Shown one piece after another: positions 1 through 11,171 of a stretch of 64,000 nucleotides of DNA. Both the position numbers and the translations under genes were made by a program. The notes beneath the pieces were generated by a model. It did not search any database. It worked only from the letters and a program-made list of their open reading frames with translations, and was not told the DNA's origin. Position 1 is the stretch's first letter; each line of letters begins with the position of its first letter. The DNA lies in assembly GCF_004193775.1 (NCBI RefSeq), contig NC_041021.1:36591718-36655717 (forward strand). The letters are read 5' to 3'. Source of the DNA: Glycine soja. Its lineage: Eukaryota; Streptophyta; Magnoliopsida; Fabales; Fabaceae.

Positions 1-1050
1 ATATATATATACTTTAATTTATATATATATATATATATATATTATAATGTATATTTATATATACTTATATCAATTAAATTGTTGTAGAAAATAATTTAAA
101 ATATTAAATTGCCCCACAAATTTATATATTATTACTTGTCTCACAATTTAACTTAATATTAATTTTTTTAAAAGGGAAAACATTTTGATTTGGAATGTAA
201 TTAAAGGGTAGTATGCGTAAACTTTCTCTCTTACTCAATTTCCAGCTAAATGATTTTCATTAATTCTTATTATTAGTATTAATATCAATAGCTTACCATT
301 TCTTTAAAAAAACTCTCTTAAAATTATTTTAATATGCAAAATCTTCAAACAAATTGCTTTCACATCTTGATTCATTGGCATCACCCAATGGGGAGAGCAA
401 TATCTAAGGAAAAGAACAATGAAGATAAATTAAAAAAAAAACTAATTCTTAGAAATTAAAAATGGTCCATAAGCAATACTCACCAAATGGGGAGGAAGAA
501 TATAAATCACTTGGTATGGAGGCAGGTTATTCGATACGTTTCTCTTTATTTGAGGAAGAGGAATAGCATAAAGTTACATTCTGATTATTCCAATATATAA
601 TACAGCAGAAGATTTAAATAAAAGGAAACTTTGTCGTTTTAAATAAAAAAGATTTCAATTAATTTCAATAAAAAAAAATGTAACACAAAGACATTCAATT
701 AAAACTGATTTATAAAAAGTCAACTAATACTAATTGATTTAAATTTTAATTCAATTAAAATTGTTTTATGTAACAATCAATTAAAATTGAAGAATGAAAG
801 GATAATTACTTTCTTAAGTCAAAATGAACGATTCTTTTATTTTGTAAGGGTAATAGAATAGTGCTAAAAAAATGTATTGCACCAGAATGACAAAATTTGA
901 TTGTCAATTATAAATGAATAATAATAAAATCTTAAATGTTCTAATTTACAAAGTACATCTTAATTATCATAATTATATATATTTGATTTAAAAATTAATA
1001 ATAATATTTAATATTTTTGTGAAGGAAATGAATAAAAAGTTGTCACATCA
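1..1050. other. AT-rich intergenic DNA
   Basis: No coding region is supported. The stretch is strongly AT-rich, with TA dinucleotide runs at the left edge and many short homopolymer A and T tracts. No RNA gene or recognisable element end was found by eye. Confidence 0.6.
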
Positions 1051-1062
1051 CATCATCCTATG

Positions 1063-1066
<4 letters not shown>

Positions 1067-1103
<37 letters not shown>
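1067..1103. repeat. (TA)n microsatellite
   Basis: An uninterrupted run of alternating T and A, about 18 units, followed directly by a pyrimidine-rich stretch. A short minus-strand reading frame across it only encodes Tyr-Ile repeats from the microsatellite and is not a gene. Confidence 0.95.
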
Positions 1104-1106
<3 letters not shown>

Positions 1107-1250
1107 CCTCCTAAGTATAAAATTATCCATCTACTTTCAACTTTAAATTTCACCTTCTTTGTCCCTCTTGCAAATCTAAGCCCATTTTTCAATCCATCCC
1201 TTTTGAACTCTTCTTTGCCCAAACCTTCACCCCTTCTCCTTCCCAACCAA

Positions 1251-1480
1251 CGCCCAAACCCTTCTCCTTCCCAATCCTAGGTGTTTTTTTTTTTTTTCGT
1301 TATTTCTAGTTTAATAGATTTGTGATTTCATTGTAGGTAATCGTACAACGGAATCCCAATCATGCCTAAACCCTTCTCCCTCTCCTTCCCAGTTTGATGT
1401 GTTTTCTTCCTGTTACTTTTGATTCAACGGATTTGTGATTTCATTGTAGGTAACTCTACAACAAAATCACAATTCCGTTT
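1251..1480. repeat. Tandem duplication, ~117 bp unit, two copies
   Basis: Two adjacent units share CCCTTCTCC, a T-rich spacer, TTGTGATTTCATTGTAGGTAA and a following ACAAC(G/A)(G/A)AATC motif. They begin near 1251 and 1367. Identity by eye is high in the second half and lower in the T-rich part. The second unit runs into the quasi-palindrome array. Confidence 0.7.
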
Positions 1481-1810
1481 ACTTTTTGTTTGGAAAAAAA
1501 TAAGTAACAAAATTGTGATTCTGTTGGGATTTATGACACAACCAAATCATAATTTTGTTACCTATTTTCTTTGGGATTTAAATATCACAACGAAATCACG
1601 ATTCTACTATGTTAAGGTGGGTGTAAAAAAAAGCTAACAAAATCATGATTTTGTTGTTATGTTTGGGGTAATAAAAAAAAATACAATGAAATTGCAATTT
1701 CTTTATACATTATATATCCGAATCATAATTTTGTTGTGTTGAGGGGGAGGTGCAAAAATGATTAAACAACAAAAATGCAATTATTACTCTATAGAATCAT
1801 AATTCCTTGG
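1455..1810. repeat. Array of AAATC-GATTT quasi-palindromes
   Basis: At least seven copies of a near-palindrome of the form ACAAAATCATGATTTTGTTG are spaced about 35-48 bases apart (near 1462, 1508, 1543, 1590, 1637, 1685 and 1719). The copies differ in the two central bases and by single substitutions. Unrelated T-rich spacers separate them. The short plus-strand reading frame here is a by-product. The array may be a subterminal part of a DNA transposon, but no element ends were identified. Confidence 0.7.
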
Positions 1811-1913
1811 GAATGACATTTTGGGAATAAAAAAAAAAGATTAACCCCTTGGTATGGCCTAATAGCAAATGGAATGGGAGGAATAATCATCCCTGCTTGG
1901 GTCACCCTTTACA

Positions 1914-4773
1914 GTGTCAAGTATACCAAGGCATCCCCAAGCTTGACATAGCTCACTGAGAGAATGGGTATGGCCTTGCACCATAACACAAATTACATAT
2001 TACACTTGCCATACTCAAGTCCATGTAGTGTCAGCTGATAGATTGGATGCAATGCCCTTTACCATTGACTGTTTATTAACCTACTATATCCCATGGGGAT
2101 TCACGTCTCGTGCAAAGCTTCAATACTATGAAGATACTTGTTTGTATCTCATACTGGAAACGCAACATCCTGTTTTGGAATTCTTGTTGACTCCGGAGGA
2201 GTATGATGAGCGGGACAATGTTCGTCAATACAATGTGCATCAAGTACATCTAGTAGAGGCTATAGAGGACCGAGGTGACCATTTGGACATGTCGCCCAAA
2301 GAGAATGAGGAGTACTAGAAACTTTTAAGGCCGTTGGAGCCAATGTCTAGAGAGGAAAGTGACAAACATTCCAAGGACGCGTCTTAGTTAATTTAGTATT
2401 CCTAGTGTAATAAGTGGTCTACTCTAGTCCTAGTTTTCTTTAATGTTTTTGATGTATTTTGAGAGATATTTTCTCCATGAACATGTATTTTATTATAGTA
2501 GGAATGTAAAATGTATTTTGTGTATTATCACACTATTATGGGTTGTATTCGTATATTTATCTTTGACACTACATGTTTTATTTTATTTATGTATGAAAAT
2601 TGAGTTACTCTACATCTGCATTTATTTTAATTTCATAGAACTATTTAGCATTTTATGAATAACATGTTTTGTTTATGTGCGTGTGTGTGTGTAAAATAAA
2701 TAAAATCAAAGTGTCTTCAAGCAATATTTTTGGTCTAAAATTTGAGGTGGTACTAGGAACACCTGTGATCTCTACTTTAGGACAAAAAAAATTAGTAAAA
2801 AAATTTATCTTTGTGAATTTAGTGTAATTTTTTAAACTATTTTTTAAAAAAAAAAAAACTATTCATCCATGTGAAGTATTAATACCCATTTGTTAGATTA
2901 TATTTAAGGAATTATTATGTTGGGACCAAATTTATTATGACTTAAAACTTAAAATTAAAACTAATTTAATGACCTCCAAAATAAAATAAAATTTGTTTTA
3001 ATTAAAAATATCTTTAAGTAAAATATAATTGTTTGAAATTTTAAATTTGTTCCATGGGCGAAATTCAACATGAGATATATAAAATAGTATAAGATGTAGA
3101 AGCAAAATTAGAGTTAATAAATAAATAAAACAACAATGAGTTTGATTGGACTGCGAAAAAAAAGAGATAAAATAACAAAGAATAAAAGAGTTTAGGTTGA
3201 TTCTACTAAGTCACCTCCTCATGCAAACAAATATCACTCATCTAGGTCAAAGCTCAATTATTATCAACAACTCACTAAAATACTAAAACCCTGATCCCTC
3301 GATGGGAAAAATCTAAGCCTCTTGACCAAACTACTAATCTCTTGACTGATCTAGCTAAGTGAGTTGCTTTAAGAACAAGAGTTAAAAGATGACAAATAAA
3401 CATTTTCTATCCTTAGACACAAAACCCTTTAGGTGTTTCTCTCCATATATAAGTTCAAAAGCATTTCCTAACGACAATTTAAATCACAACATCAAGTAAA
3501 GGGTGATCAAACCAAAGCAAACATTAATGCATAAAAGAAAACACTTAATAGTGAATGATGAACATGGATTAATAATCAAAATGTAAGCATAAGGATAAGT
3601 TCAGTTGCATCAACCCCAAAAATGGATAAATCTAACTACATAACCACAAGAAGAAAATAAGAAAATAGATGAAAAAGATGATGAAAAATGGTAAGGAAGT
3701 CATGGAGAGCAAGGGAGAGAGCTTCCCAACCTTCACTTCCACCCTAGACAGCTCCCCCTAACCAAATAGGGTCAAACACACTACACTATTTAATGCTTGT
3801 AATTTACAACCTTGGAGCTTAAATAGGATCAAACACACTACACTGTTAATGACTTGCACATTAAGGCTAGCTTTCGCGTTAAGCACACATACAAAAATAA
3901 CACTTGTCCATGTGATTTTGTGTTGAGCTTAAGTTATATGCTAAGCCTATATGCAAAATAGAATTGTTGTAAGTGATTGTGCACTGAGTTTGGCGTTCGC
4001 GCTGAGTCCAAATACCATGAAAAAGAAATAATGTATTTAGCATGAAGTGTGTATTGAGTCTGACATATCTGATCCCTACAGCCTCAAAATTTTCCTTTAA
4101 AAGGGTATTGAATTGGGTCCAACACCATCTATCTTTTTTCATTTATTTCTACACTAAAATAAACTAAAATTAGATGAAAAATCAAACATTTAAACCATTT
4201 TAAAGCTATACTAATTTATTCAAAAATTAATTATAAACAAGATCAAAAAAACTTATATATATTAAAATATTAAGATAATTATCTACAAAATGATCATTAA
4301 AATAAAGTTTCTAAGACAATTATCAGCTAATTGAAAATTTTTCAACGGATAACAATGACATCATTCAATTCATTTTAATGATTCATATTCCATTAATTAA
4401 TCCTAATATCATTAAGTGAGACATTTCTTCTATTTGTAAATAATTATAATTTTAATGATCCATGAGATTAAAAAATAATTCAAATTTATTGATTACATTT
4501 TAAATTGATTTAAAAAAATTATATTATATGATATTAAATTTATTTAATGTATTATTATGGTATTTTTTTATTAATTATCATGATTTTTTATATAATTTAC
4601 ATGTATAATTAGAATTAGAATTTTAATGATGTTTTTGATTGATTCAAAATTAGTACAAATTGGCCCTGATCGAAAAATTTCTTAAATTTGTGTTAAATAT
4701 AAGTGATATTTATTTAAACGTACAGTCCCTAAATAAAATTCAATAAAATGTAATTAAATGATATTAAATAAAA
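1914..4773. repeat. Large direct repeat, copy 1 (~2.86 kb)
   Basis: This block aligns along its whole length, in the same orientation, with 13350-16340. Shared landmarks are the short reading frame near 2028-2318, its 3' UTR-like trailer, a long AT-rich middle and a right part that reads like a common soybean repeat. Homology starts near TGTCAAGTATACC and stops after GATATTAAATAAA, about 30 bases before the putative 5' UTR of the next gene. Neither end shows a convincing LTR or TIR with target-site duplication. No gag or pol lies between the copies, so a simple LTR pair is unlikely. The family is unidentified. Confidence 0.8.
2028..2318 (+). pseudogene. Decayed reading frame in repeat copy 1
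   Basis: This encodes a 96-residue stretch with TPEEYDE and HLVEAIEDRGDH, about 85-90% similar to the frame at 13463-13768. I do not recognise the family. It is closed by a TAG at 2316-2318 where copy 2 reads TGG (Trp). Past that stop the frame stays open to TAG at 2385-2387, the position that ends the shared frame in both copies. It is probably the 3' end of a gene carried by the repeat family, now dead. No start codon or upstream exon can be supported. Confidence 0.5.
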
Positions 4774-4799
4774 TCAACGTAAATTATACAAATGTCGTC

Positions 4800-4920
4800 C
4801 CCCTGTTATAATACTAACCCGGCCTGGGTCACTTGACTCCGGCACAAGGAAAGCTGCTTCTTCTTTGCAAAGGCGGCGAGGCACCAACGCTCTCTAGCTC
4901 CGCTCTCTTTGTATTTTGAG
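4800..4920 (+). other. Putative 5' UTR exon of the small membrane-protein gene
   Basis: After the repeat ends, composition changes to a GC-richer, CT-rich stretch ending TTTTGAG followed by GTAATTC, a good splice donor at 4921. The matching acceptor is TTGTGTCAG at 6851-6859, just before the ATG at 6872. The transcription start is not defined. Confidence 0.5.
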
Positions 4921-5175
4921 GTAATTCTTTTACCATTCTGAACTGAAGCTTCAATTCAGCTTCAGCTTCTTCCCTTTCATGCTTATAACGAGTTTCTTTC
5001 TGTTAAACCTCATGTTGCTGCAACCTGAGTGCAATTTATTCGTTTAGCCCTTATCTAACATGCTCCTTTAATTCTGTTTCTGCTTAAAAATCAAAATCTG
5101 GTTTTATCTTTAGTCTGATTATTTGATGAGCTTGCTTTTTGTGTGTTTGTTAAAATGACCCAAAGGGACCATTAT

Positions 5176-6061
5176 ATTAACTCATAAGATAAAATTAGGT
5201 TTTTGGACTAGGCCAGCTCTCGCACAGCTGCCAATGATCAAGTGAAAAAAAAAATAAAAAATAGCACACTTTATACTGATATAAATGTAACCCACAACTT
5301 GGGTTTCTGGACAGGATGGTTCAGAAGCCCTACCTGATTTACATAGTTGAATACTATCTCCTTGGTCTTCTTTTGTTTTAGTTGATTCTGAATCCAAACC
5401 ACGAGCATCTGACAGGAAGTGCACAAAGCAGTATCTTTAGTTGACAACTCTCTCTGTTCCTTTTCGGTCACCATCTCAATTCCATTGCTGCACAGCATTA
5501 GGATTCAAAGTAAATTTTGGAGTCTGTTTCAGCCAAAATCTGATAGCATTATAAGCAAGAATGGAACCTAAACTCTCCCAATGGCAAAAAAAGAAATTTA
5601 TAAACCAGTAATTGTAAATTTGATTGGTAGGTAATGGAGGTTGGTTGGTAAAGGAGGTTCTTTGACAACTTTTTTGCAGAAAATCTCTGCATATTGTACA
5701 CTTGATTATACTTAGAACTTGACTTTAAGCTCACAGCCAGAATTACTAAGCATCCATCCAACATCTTCAAATCATTACTCAATTGAAGTGTACTGAATCA
5801 AATATGATAAAAAGGGGATACAAAAACATTGAAATATAAAAATGCTAATTATGATTTTAAAAGAACAAATCCTAACCTCTCTGATTTAGTCCTTTTGAAA
5901 CATAAGCCAACCTGTGAGCATACATCATCAGGTTGTGCCTGCAAATCAAGATCAAACTCATTTAACTAGTGTATGCATAAAATTAGTGTATGCATAAGTT
6001 AATTTGTAGAAATTCTCTTATATTAGTTTCACCAAAACCTAATTTTAACTTATGAGTTAAT
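5176..6061. mobile_element. Putative TIR element carrying a protease fragment
   Basis: The left sequence 5176-5206 and the right sequence 6032-6061 are inverted repeats of about 30 bases with one mismatch and one indel (outer end ATTAACTCATAAG, inner end GGTTTTGG). They enclose the aspartic protease fragment, and the protease homology ends exactly at the left inverted repeat. This is the layout of a Pack-type element. No target-site duplication is visible at these coordinates, and similar AACTTATGAGTTAA motifs occur in legume MITEs, so the assignment is tentative. Confidence 0.5.
5195..5938 (-). pseudogene. Aspartic protease gene fragment (plant-specific insert)
   Basis: Three minus-strand exons join in one open frame with canonical splice sites. 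Exon a is 5877-5938 (begins AQPDDVCSQVGLCFK), exon b 5334-5487 (contains NGIEMVTEKEQ and LCTSCQMLVVW, ends NYVNQ) and exon c 5195-5227 (LCESWPSP then a stop). This order matches the saposin-like plant-specific insert of phytepsin-type vacuolar aspartic proteases and its preceding junction. Catalytic Asp motifs and both ends of the gene are missing. Homology stops at the Pro codon at 5204-5206, exactly where an inverted repeat begins. The fragment lies antisense in intron 1 of the small membrane-protein gene. It could be spliced if transcribed, but would encode only about 83 residues. Confidence 0.85.
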
Positions 6062-6871
6062 TTTAGCTTATAAAAGAAGTTTATTTCATTTTTCCGTTCT
6101 ATTTTCTTTTCCTTATAGGGCTTATGGAAAATATTATCAAAACAGGGCCTAAATCCTAGTTTTTATTATGAAACAATACCTCCACGGTCTGAAATGTGAC
6201 TTCTCTGAATTTGACTTTTGAAAGAAATGAGATAAAGCTGTTTAATAGGGACCATTGTTGCATATATTGAGACAATTTTATGTTTTATAAATGCTAATGG
6301 GTAGTGTATGTAGCTACCCCACCCTGCTGCAATATGACCTTATAGCTTCTGCTGCTGCATTAGCTCTGTGATAATGAAGCTTGTCTTTGTCAATTTTGAT
6401 TCTTAAAGTGCATAACATTTTATTAACCTGTCTTGCATATTGTGTGGCTATTTTTATACAGTTTATTACAGAATTAAAAACTAGCATAGGGAAAGTTCTA
6501 CTAAAAAAATTCGAAGTAGTTTCCACAACATGCAATATAAGCAGCATCAGGAGATATTTTGTTCCTTGCATATACTTGATTCCATCCTACTAGCCAATTA
6601 GGTATCAACTTTATTCTGTTCTGCCCTTACAATGATTATTTCTTTTATTCTGTTTGATTTTCATTTTGCATCAACCATTTTTAAGTTTATAATTGCCATC
6701 TCTCAATTGCAATCTCAGGCACACTGATACAAAATGGCTTTCTGATATGTTTTACTGTTATATTAAAGTTAGAGCCATTCTAGTGAACATCTTTCTTATG
6801 CACACTTGAACAGTATGTTGAGGCATTAGCTGTTAACTACCAAGGGATATTTGTGTCAGGTAGATAACACA

Positions 6872-8395
6872 ATGTCGCTGAGGCGTTTCTTAGGCTATTC
6901 TGATGGTGAGGTCATGAGGTCTGATGCAAAACCTTGTTCCAGGCTAATGAGGCACACAGCTGCAATCTTTAGTGTTGGTGGAGCATTAGGATTTTGGGTC
7001 CTTTGCCGAATGCACTATGGTTTGTTCTACCTTTTGCCCTTGCTTCTCTCTTGTTCTATCTGAACTTTGTGACTGAATTGCTGACAACATTGCTTTCCTG
7101 TGCATGGCAATTAAAGTAAATCCAGCATTTCTGGAGCTTTTTATTGACAGTTTTAATGTTTTTCTGAATCTCTAAATCAACTAGTTGAGACCTGAGGAAA
7201 AAGGTTGTAAAATAAATATGTATATTCCTGATAGATTAACCTTCAAAACCCCAAGAGAAATTTATCATGTACCTCAGTACCTCACAGCCTCAAAGAAGAA
7301 GGTTGGTCTTCTATGCTCCACAATTGTGGTGCTGTGGGGTTGTAACTTACAAAGACTTTAACACTCAAGTCAGTAGTAGGTCAGAGTCAAGAGATGAGTA
7401 ACAGAGAGATAACATACCTTGAAGCAGCTAAGTTTAGGGTTTAGATAACATCTTTATGTTTATCTTTAGTCACCAATGTGGACAATTCCTTGTTTGGCCA
7501 TGCCCTAGTCAAAACATGTAGATAGTTAGATACTAGAAGAAGCCAAATATATAAAAGAATGGAACTAAATAAAAAACAATTTTTTTTCTTAATTTTACTA
7601 AGAATGAAAAACAATGAAATGACTTCTTTTTTTATCCGGAAGATATATCCACATTGCATTAATCAAAATGTCAAATATCGAGTAATTTTTCATTTTTTGT
7701 TTTCTATAAAAAAAATATAGGACACTTAAGATCCTAATTAGAAAATGTACAGTAAATATCCTAAAAATAGGCGATCTAATCTGTGATATATATAGGAACT
7801 AAGTCAACTAAATCAAATATGTATCGTATCTCCTATGATATTTCTGTAATATGTGATATCTCAACACAACTGTGAGCCAACGTGACTATTGCAGCTTTCT
7901 AGTCTAGTCTTTAGTATTATAAAGTCTACTTAATTAGTTCACTTTAACTGAACTAAGTGAGTAGTCAGTACTCTTTTCTTGATATTAGCAGCTTTTTTTT
8001 AGGTGAAAGTGTGAGCAGCTTTTTAAACTAGTCAAGCTTGTTCTTTTTGTTCATTCAGTTATTTCAGTGTAACAGAGTGGCCGGATTAATAAGGAGGGGA
8101 GCATGCTTCTTATTTAGAACAAAGCCTCCATACTTGTTTCTTGTGATGGAGTTTCTCTCTTGAAATGATTTTATGAGGTTTTAAACAGTGTAAAAAATTC
8201 TCTGACTGTAATTCATCCTTATGTATTCTCTCAATCTTTGTTGGTTATGCAGGTCCTCGAATTACAAATCCTAGGAGTCTTCGTTGGGCAGCATGTGGAG
8301 CTGTAACTGCGAGCTCAGGCACGGCTTTGCTGGTTCGTTTGTTTAGTCCTGAATGTGAGCCCCAGAATATAGCTGCTTATGACAATAAAAACTAA
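6872..8395 (+). CDS. Small conserved plant membrane protein, 96 aa
   Basis: There are two coding exons, 6872-7019 and 8253-8395. The donor after CACTATG is GTTTGT, the acceptor is TTATGCAG, and a glycine codon is split across the junction. The protein begins MSLRRFLGYSDGEVMRSDAK. It has a hydrophobic segment around residues 30-46 (AAIFSVGGALGFWVL), then PRITNPRSLRWAACG, a second weak hydrophobic stretch and the polar tail PECEPQNIAAYDNKN. I recognise it as a protein conserved across plants but cannot name a function. The short basic N-terminus with one or two membrane spans would suit an organelle membrane, which is only inference. The ATG at 6872 is chosen because it follows the splice acceptor at 6859 by 12 bases. 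The promoter region directly adjoins repeat copy 1, and intron 1 holds a captured protease fragment. Confidence 0.8.
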
Positions 8396-11060
8396 CTGGT
8401 GTTGTCACCCCCTTTCTTTTTCCCCTACTGATAACATCATAATATACTTGATGAGGTAGGTTGCAATTATCTCGCATGTGTAAGTTTTATGGTATGGATG
8501 ACATTTTCTGGCACATCACTAAGGGAAAATTTGGCTAATTAATCCAACTATTCTTAGATGTTATAAAGGGTAAAAAATTATTTTCATTCTCTTATTTCTC
8601 CCCTGAAAATTTTCCTCCAACCATTTTTCATTCCAAATTAGTCGTTCAACTTATTTATTTCACATACCGATACCGATTATATCAAGGCTACTTTTGTTTA
8701 GAGCATCACTGATTAATTTCAACTGTTTCTTATATGGCAATAACGATGTTAACTTCATCTTAAATGGTAATTATCCTTTAACAACATGATCTGGTTCGAT
8801 TGAGTAGAGAAGTCAACAATCTTTGAGCTTTGAGACAGCAATTTGTCTCTCAACATTGACGGATTAATAGTGATTGGGTGCGGTGAGATAGGAGGGAGAC
8901 CAAAGGTCTAAAACTGAAAAACAAAAACAAAAAAAAAGGGAATAAGAAAAAAGAAGAAAGAACTTTTGTTATGTGTCAAATAATTAGGCAAAGATGAACG
9001 AACTCTTCGTTATGTGCCAAATAATTAGGTAGAAAACAAAATCAAAACAACTTTTTTTCACAGGAAATTCGATGGATTCGTATTCTATCATCGCACGTAG
9101 CTTTGTATGCAACTTTGAAGCCAAAGCCAAATAGTATAACACGTTATAACAAAAGTTCTTTTTTAAAAAACAAAAATCTGCCAATGTCGAAATATAATTT
9201 ATATATTATTAAATAAAAATAAATATGACTAAGTGGAAAATGAAATCGACAAGTATAGAAGTTATCATGTAGAGTCCTAACTAATATGGTGTTGTTGGTT
9301 TCCATATCACCGTATAAAAGTATATAATTGTTCAACCTCGTTAAAAGAATATATATTGCCTTGTTTTTATTTTAGGAAAGTTTTAGTGTATATATTTTCC
9401 AAATATATCTGTTTTTTCTTCGTAAGCTTTTCTATTAATTCCATGATAGATAACATTCTTCCAAGAGGAGCAGATCCTTATGTAACGAGAAAAGGATTTA
9501 AGTGAATTTAGTTTTAATAAGGATTTTACTTTTTTATAATTCCTAGATTTTGACAGTGCTTTGCACAGGATTAAAAATAGTCTGAGATTTTTATTTAGAT
9601 TTTGTATTGTATGTAATGTAATTTGTTATATTTTTATTTTATACTTCCATAAACATAATAATTGAGATATTAATGTGACATGACATTAGGTTAAATGCTC
9701 TTTTCTATTAATTAAGTGAAAAAATGTACTTTCTTTTATAAATAAAAAATTATATGGTTATATTTTACACATAATTTTTATTTTAATATATTGACAATCT
9801 ACATAATGTATAAAAGAAAATTAAAATTTGTCCGAGTAGAAAAAATCATGAATAATTTATTTAAGTGAGAACATAATAAATAAATAATTATTTGCTTAAA
9901 AATCAATTCAGAGACAATAATTTTAAGTGGAAAAATAATAGTGATTATGTTGATATTTTATTACTATTTAATAAATATATATAAATCATGTAAAAGAAAT
10001 ATTAACTTTGATTGAAAAAATATTCAGCAAAAATTACACTCGTAGATTCAATGTAATTTTTCTACTTGTTTTTATAAAAAAAAAATGTCCATTCACGTGT
10101 GTTATATTTTATATTAAAATTATAAATTAAGTTTATTTTTTTCATATTTTCAAAAAAAAAAGATATTTACTCACATTTATTATATTTTTTTATACTTTCT
10201 ATGATCATAAAATAAAATATTCAATAAATTATTTCAATCAAGAAAGAGACGATCATGAAAAAATAAATTCAAATTTTAATTATTATAATAAAAATATATA
10301 ATTTAACCATAATAATTTATATATTAATTTTTCACCACCGTGAATTAAATAAAACGTTTCTACTTACTTTTACAAATAAATAAAAAATTTATCTTTGTGT
10401 GATATATTTTGTATATAATTATTGTTTCAATGTATTGTTATATACATAACAATATCAATGTATAAAACAAAAAAAAAAATTCTAGCTAGATAAAAATCAT
10501 GAATAGTCTATTTAATTGAGAAGATAATACACAAAAGACGAAATATGATTTGTTTAAAAGTAAATATTAGCCACCAATAATAATTATATTGATGTTTGAT
10601 TTTTTATGTAATTAGATATATATTAATTATGTAAAATAAATTTTAACTTTGATTTGACAAAAGTCTTTGATAAAAAGATTTATCACTCTGTAAAATTTTA
10701 CTTAGTGTTTTAAAAAAACATGTTTATCCTTATCTGTTATGTTTCATATATTTTATATGATAAATTAGGTCATCAGATCAATACTTTGATTTAAAACATT
10801 AATCCTTATTTGTTATTTTTTAAAATTTGTTTTATGTTTGAAAAATAAAACAATAAATAAAATTTTAACTTTGATTGAACAGTTTTTTTTAGTAAAATCC
10901 CTTGGACCCACAATAATTACGCATCACAAGTGTAATTAGTCTCTGACTCAATTGATTGGGGATGTAATAACCTGACAAAAATTATAGGCTAACAAAGGAA
11001 ACTCTATATTTTGTCGTCTGTGTATGTATGTATTTAATTTCAGTGATTATATGTTTTTAA
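8396..11060. other. AT-rich intergenic DNA
   Basis: No gene is supported. The first ~200 bases are the 3' UTR and downstream region of the small membrane-protein gene. The rest is AT-rich with scattered short reading frames made of Lys, Asn, Phe and Tyr codons. No element ends were recognised. Confidence 0.5.
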
Positions 11061-11078
11061 TTATTGATTTTCGTGCAT

Positions 11079-11157
<79 letters not shown>
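11079..11157. repeat. (CA)n-TATA-(TG)n-(TA)n compound microsatellite
   Basis: A (CA) run from 11079 to 11103 is followed by a TATA centre, then a (TG) run to about 11129, then (TA) to 11157. Because CA and TG are complementary, the first two runs form a near-perfect hairpin centred near 11106. Confidence 0.9.

Positions 11158-11159
<2 letters not shown>

Positions 11160-11171
<12 letters not shown>

Noticed and set aside
3879..4142. Minus-strand ORF starting MKKDRWCWTQFN, with a relative at 15472-15702
   Set aside because: Conserved only because both lie in the duplicated 2.9 kb repeat; the reading frame is not maintained (length and C-terminus differ) and the region reads as noncoding repeat.
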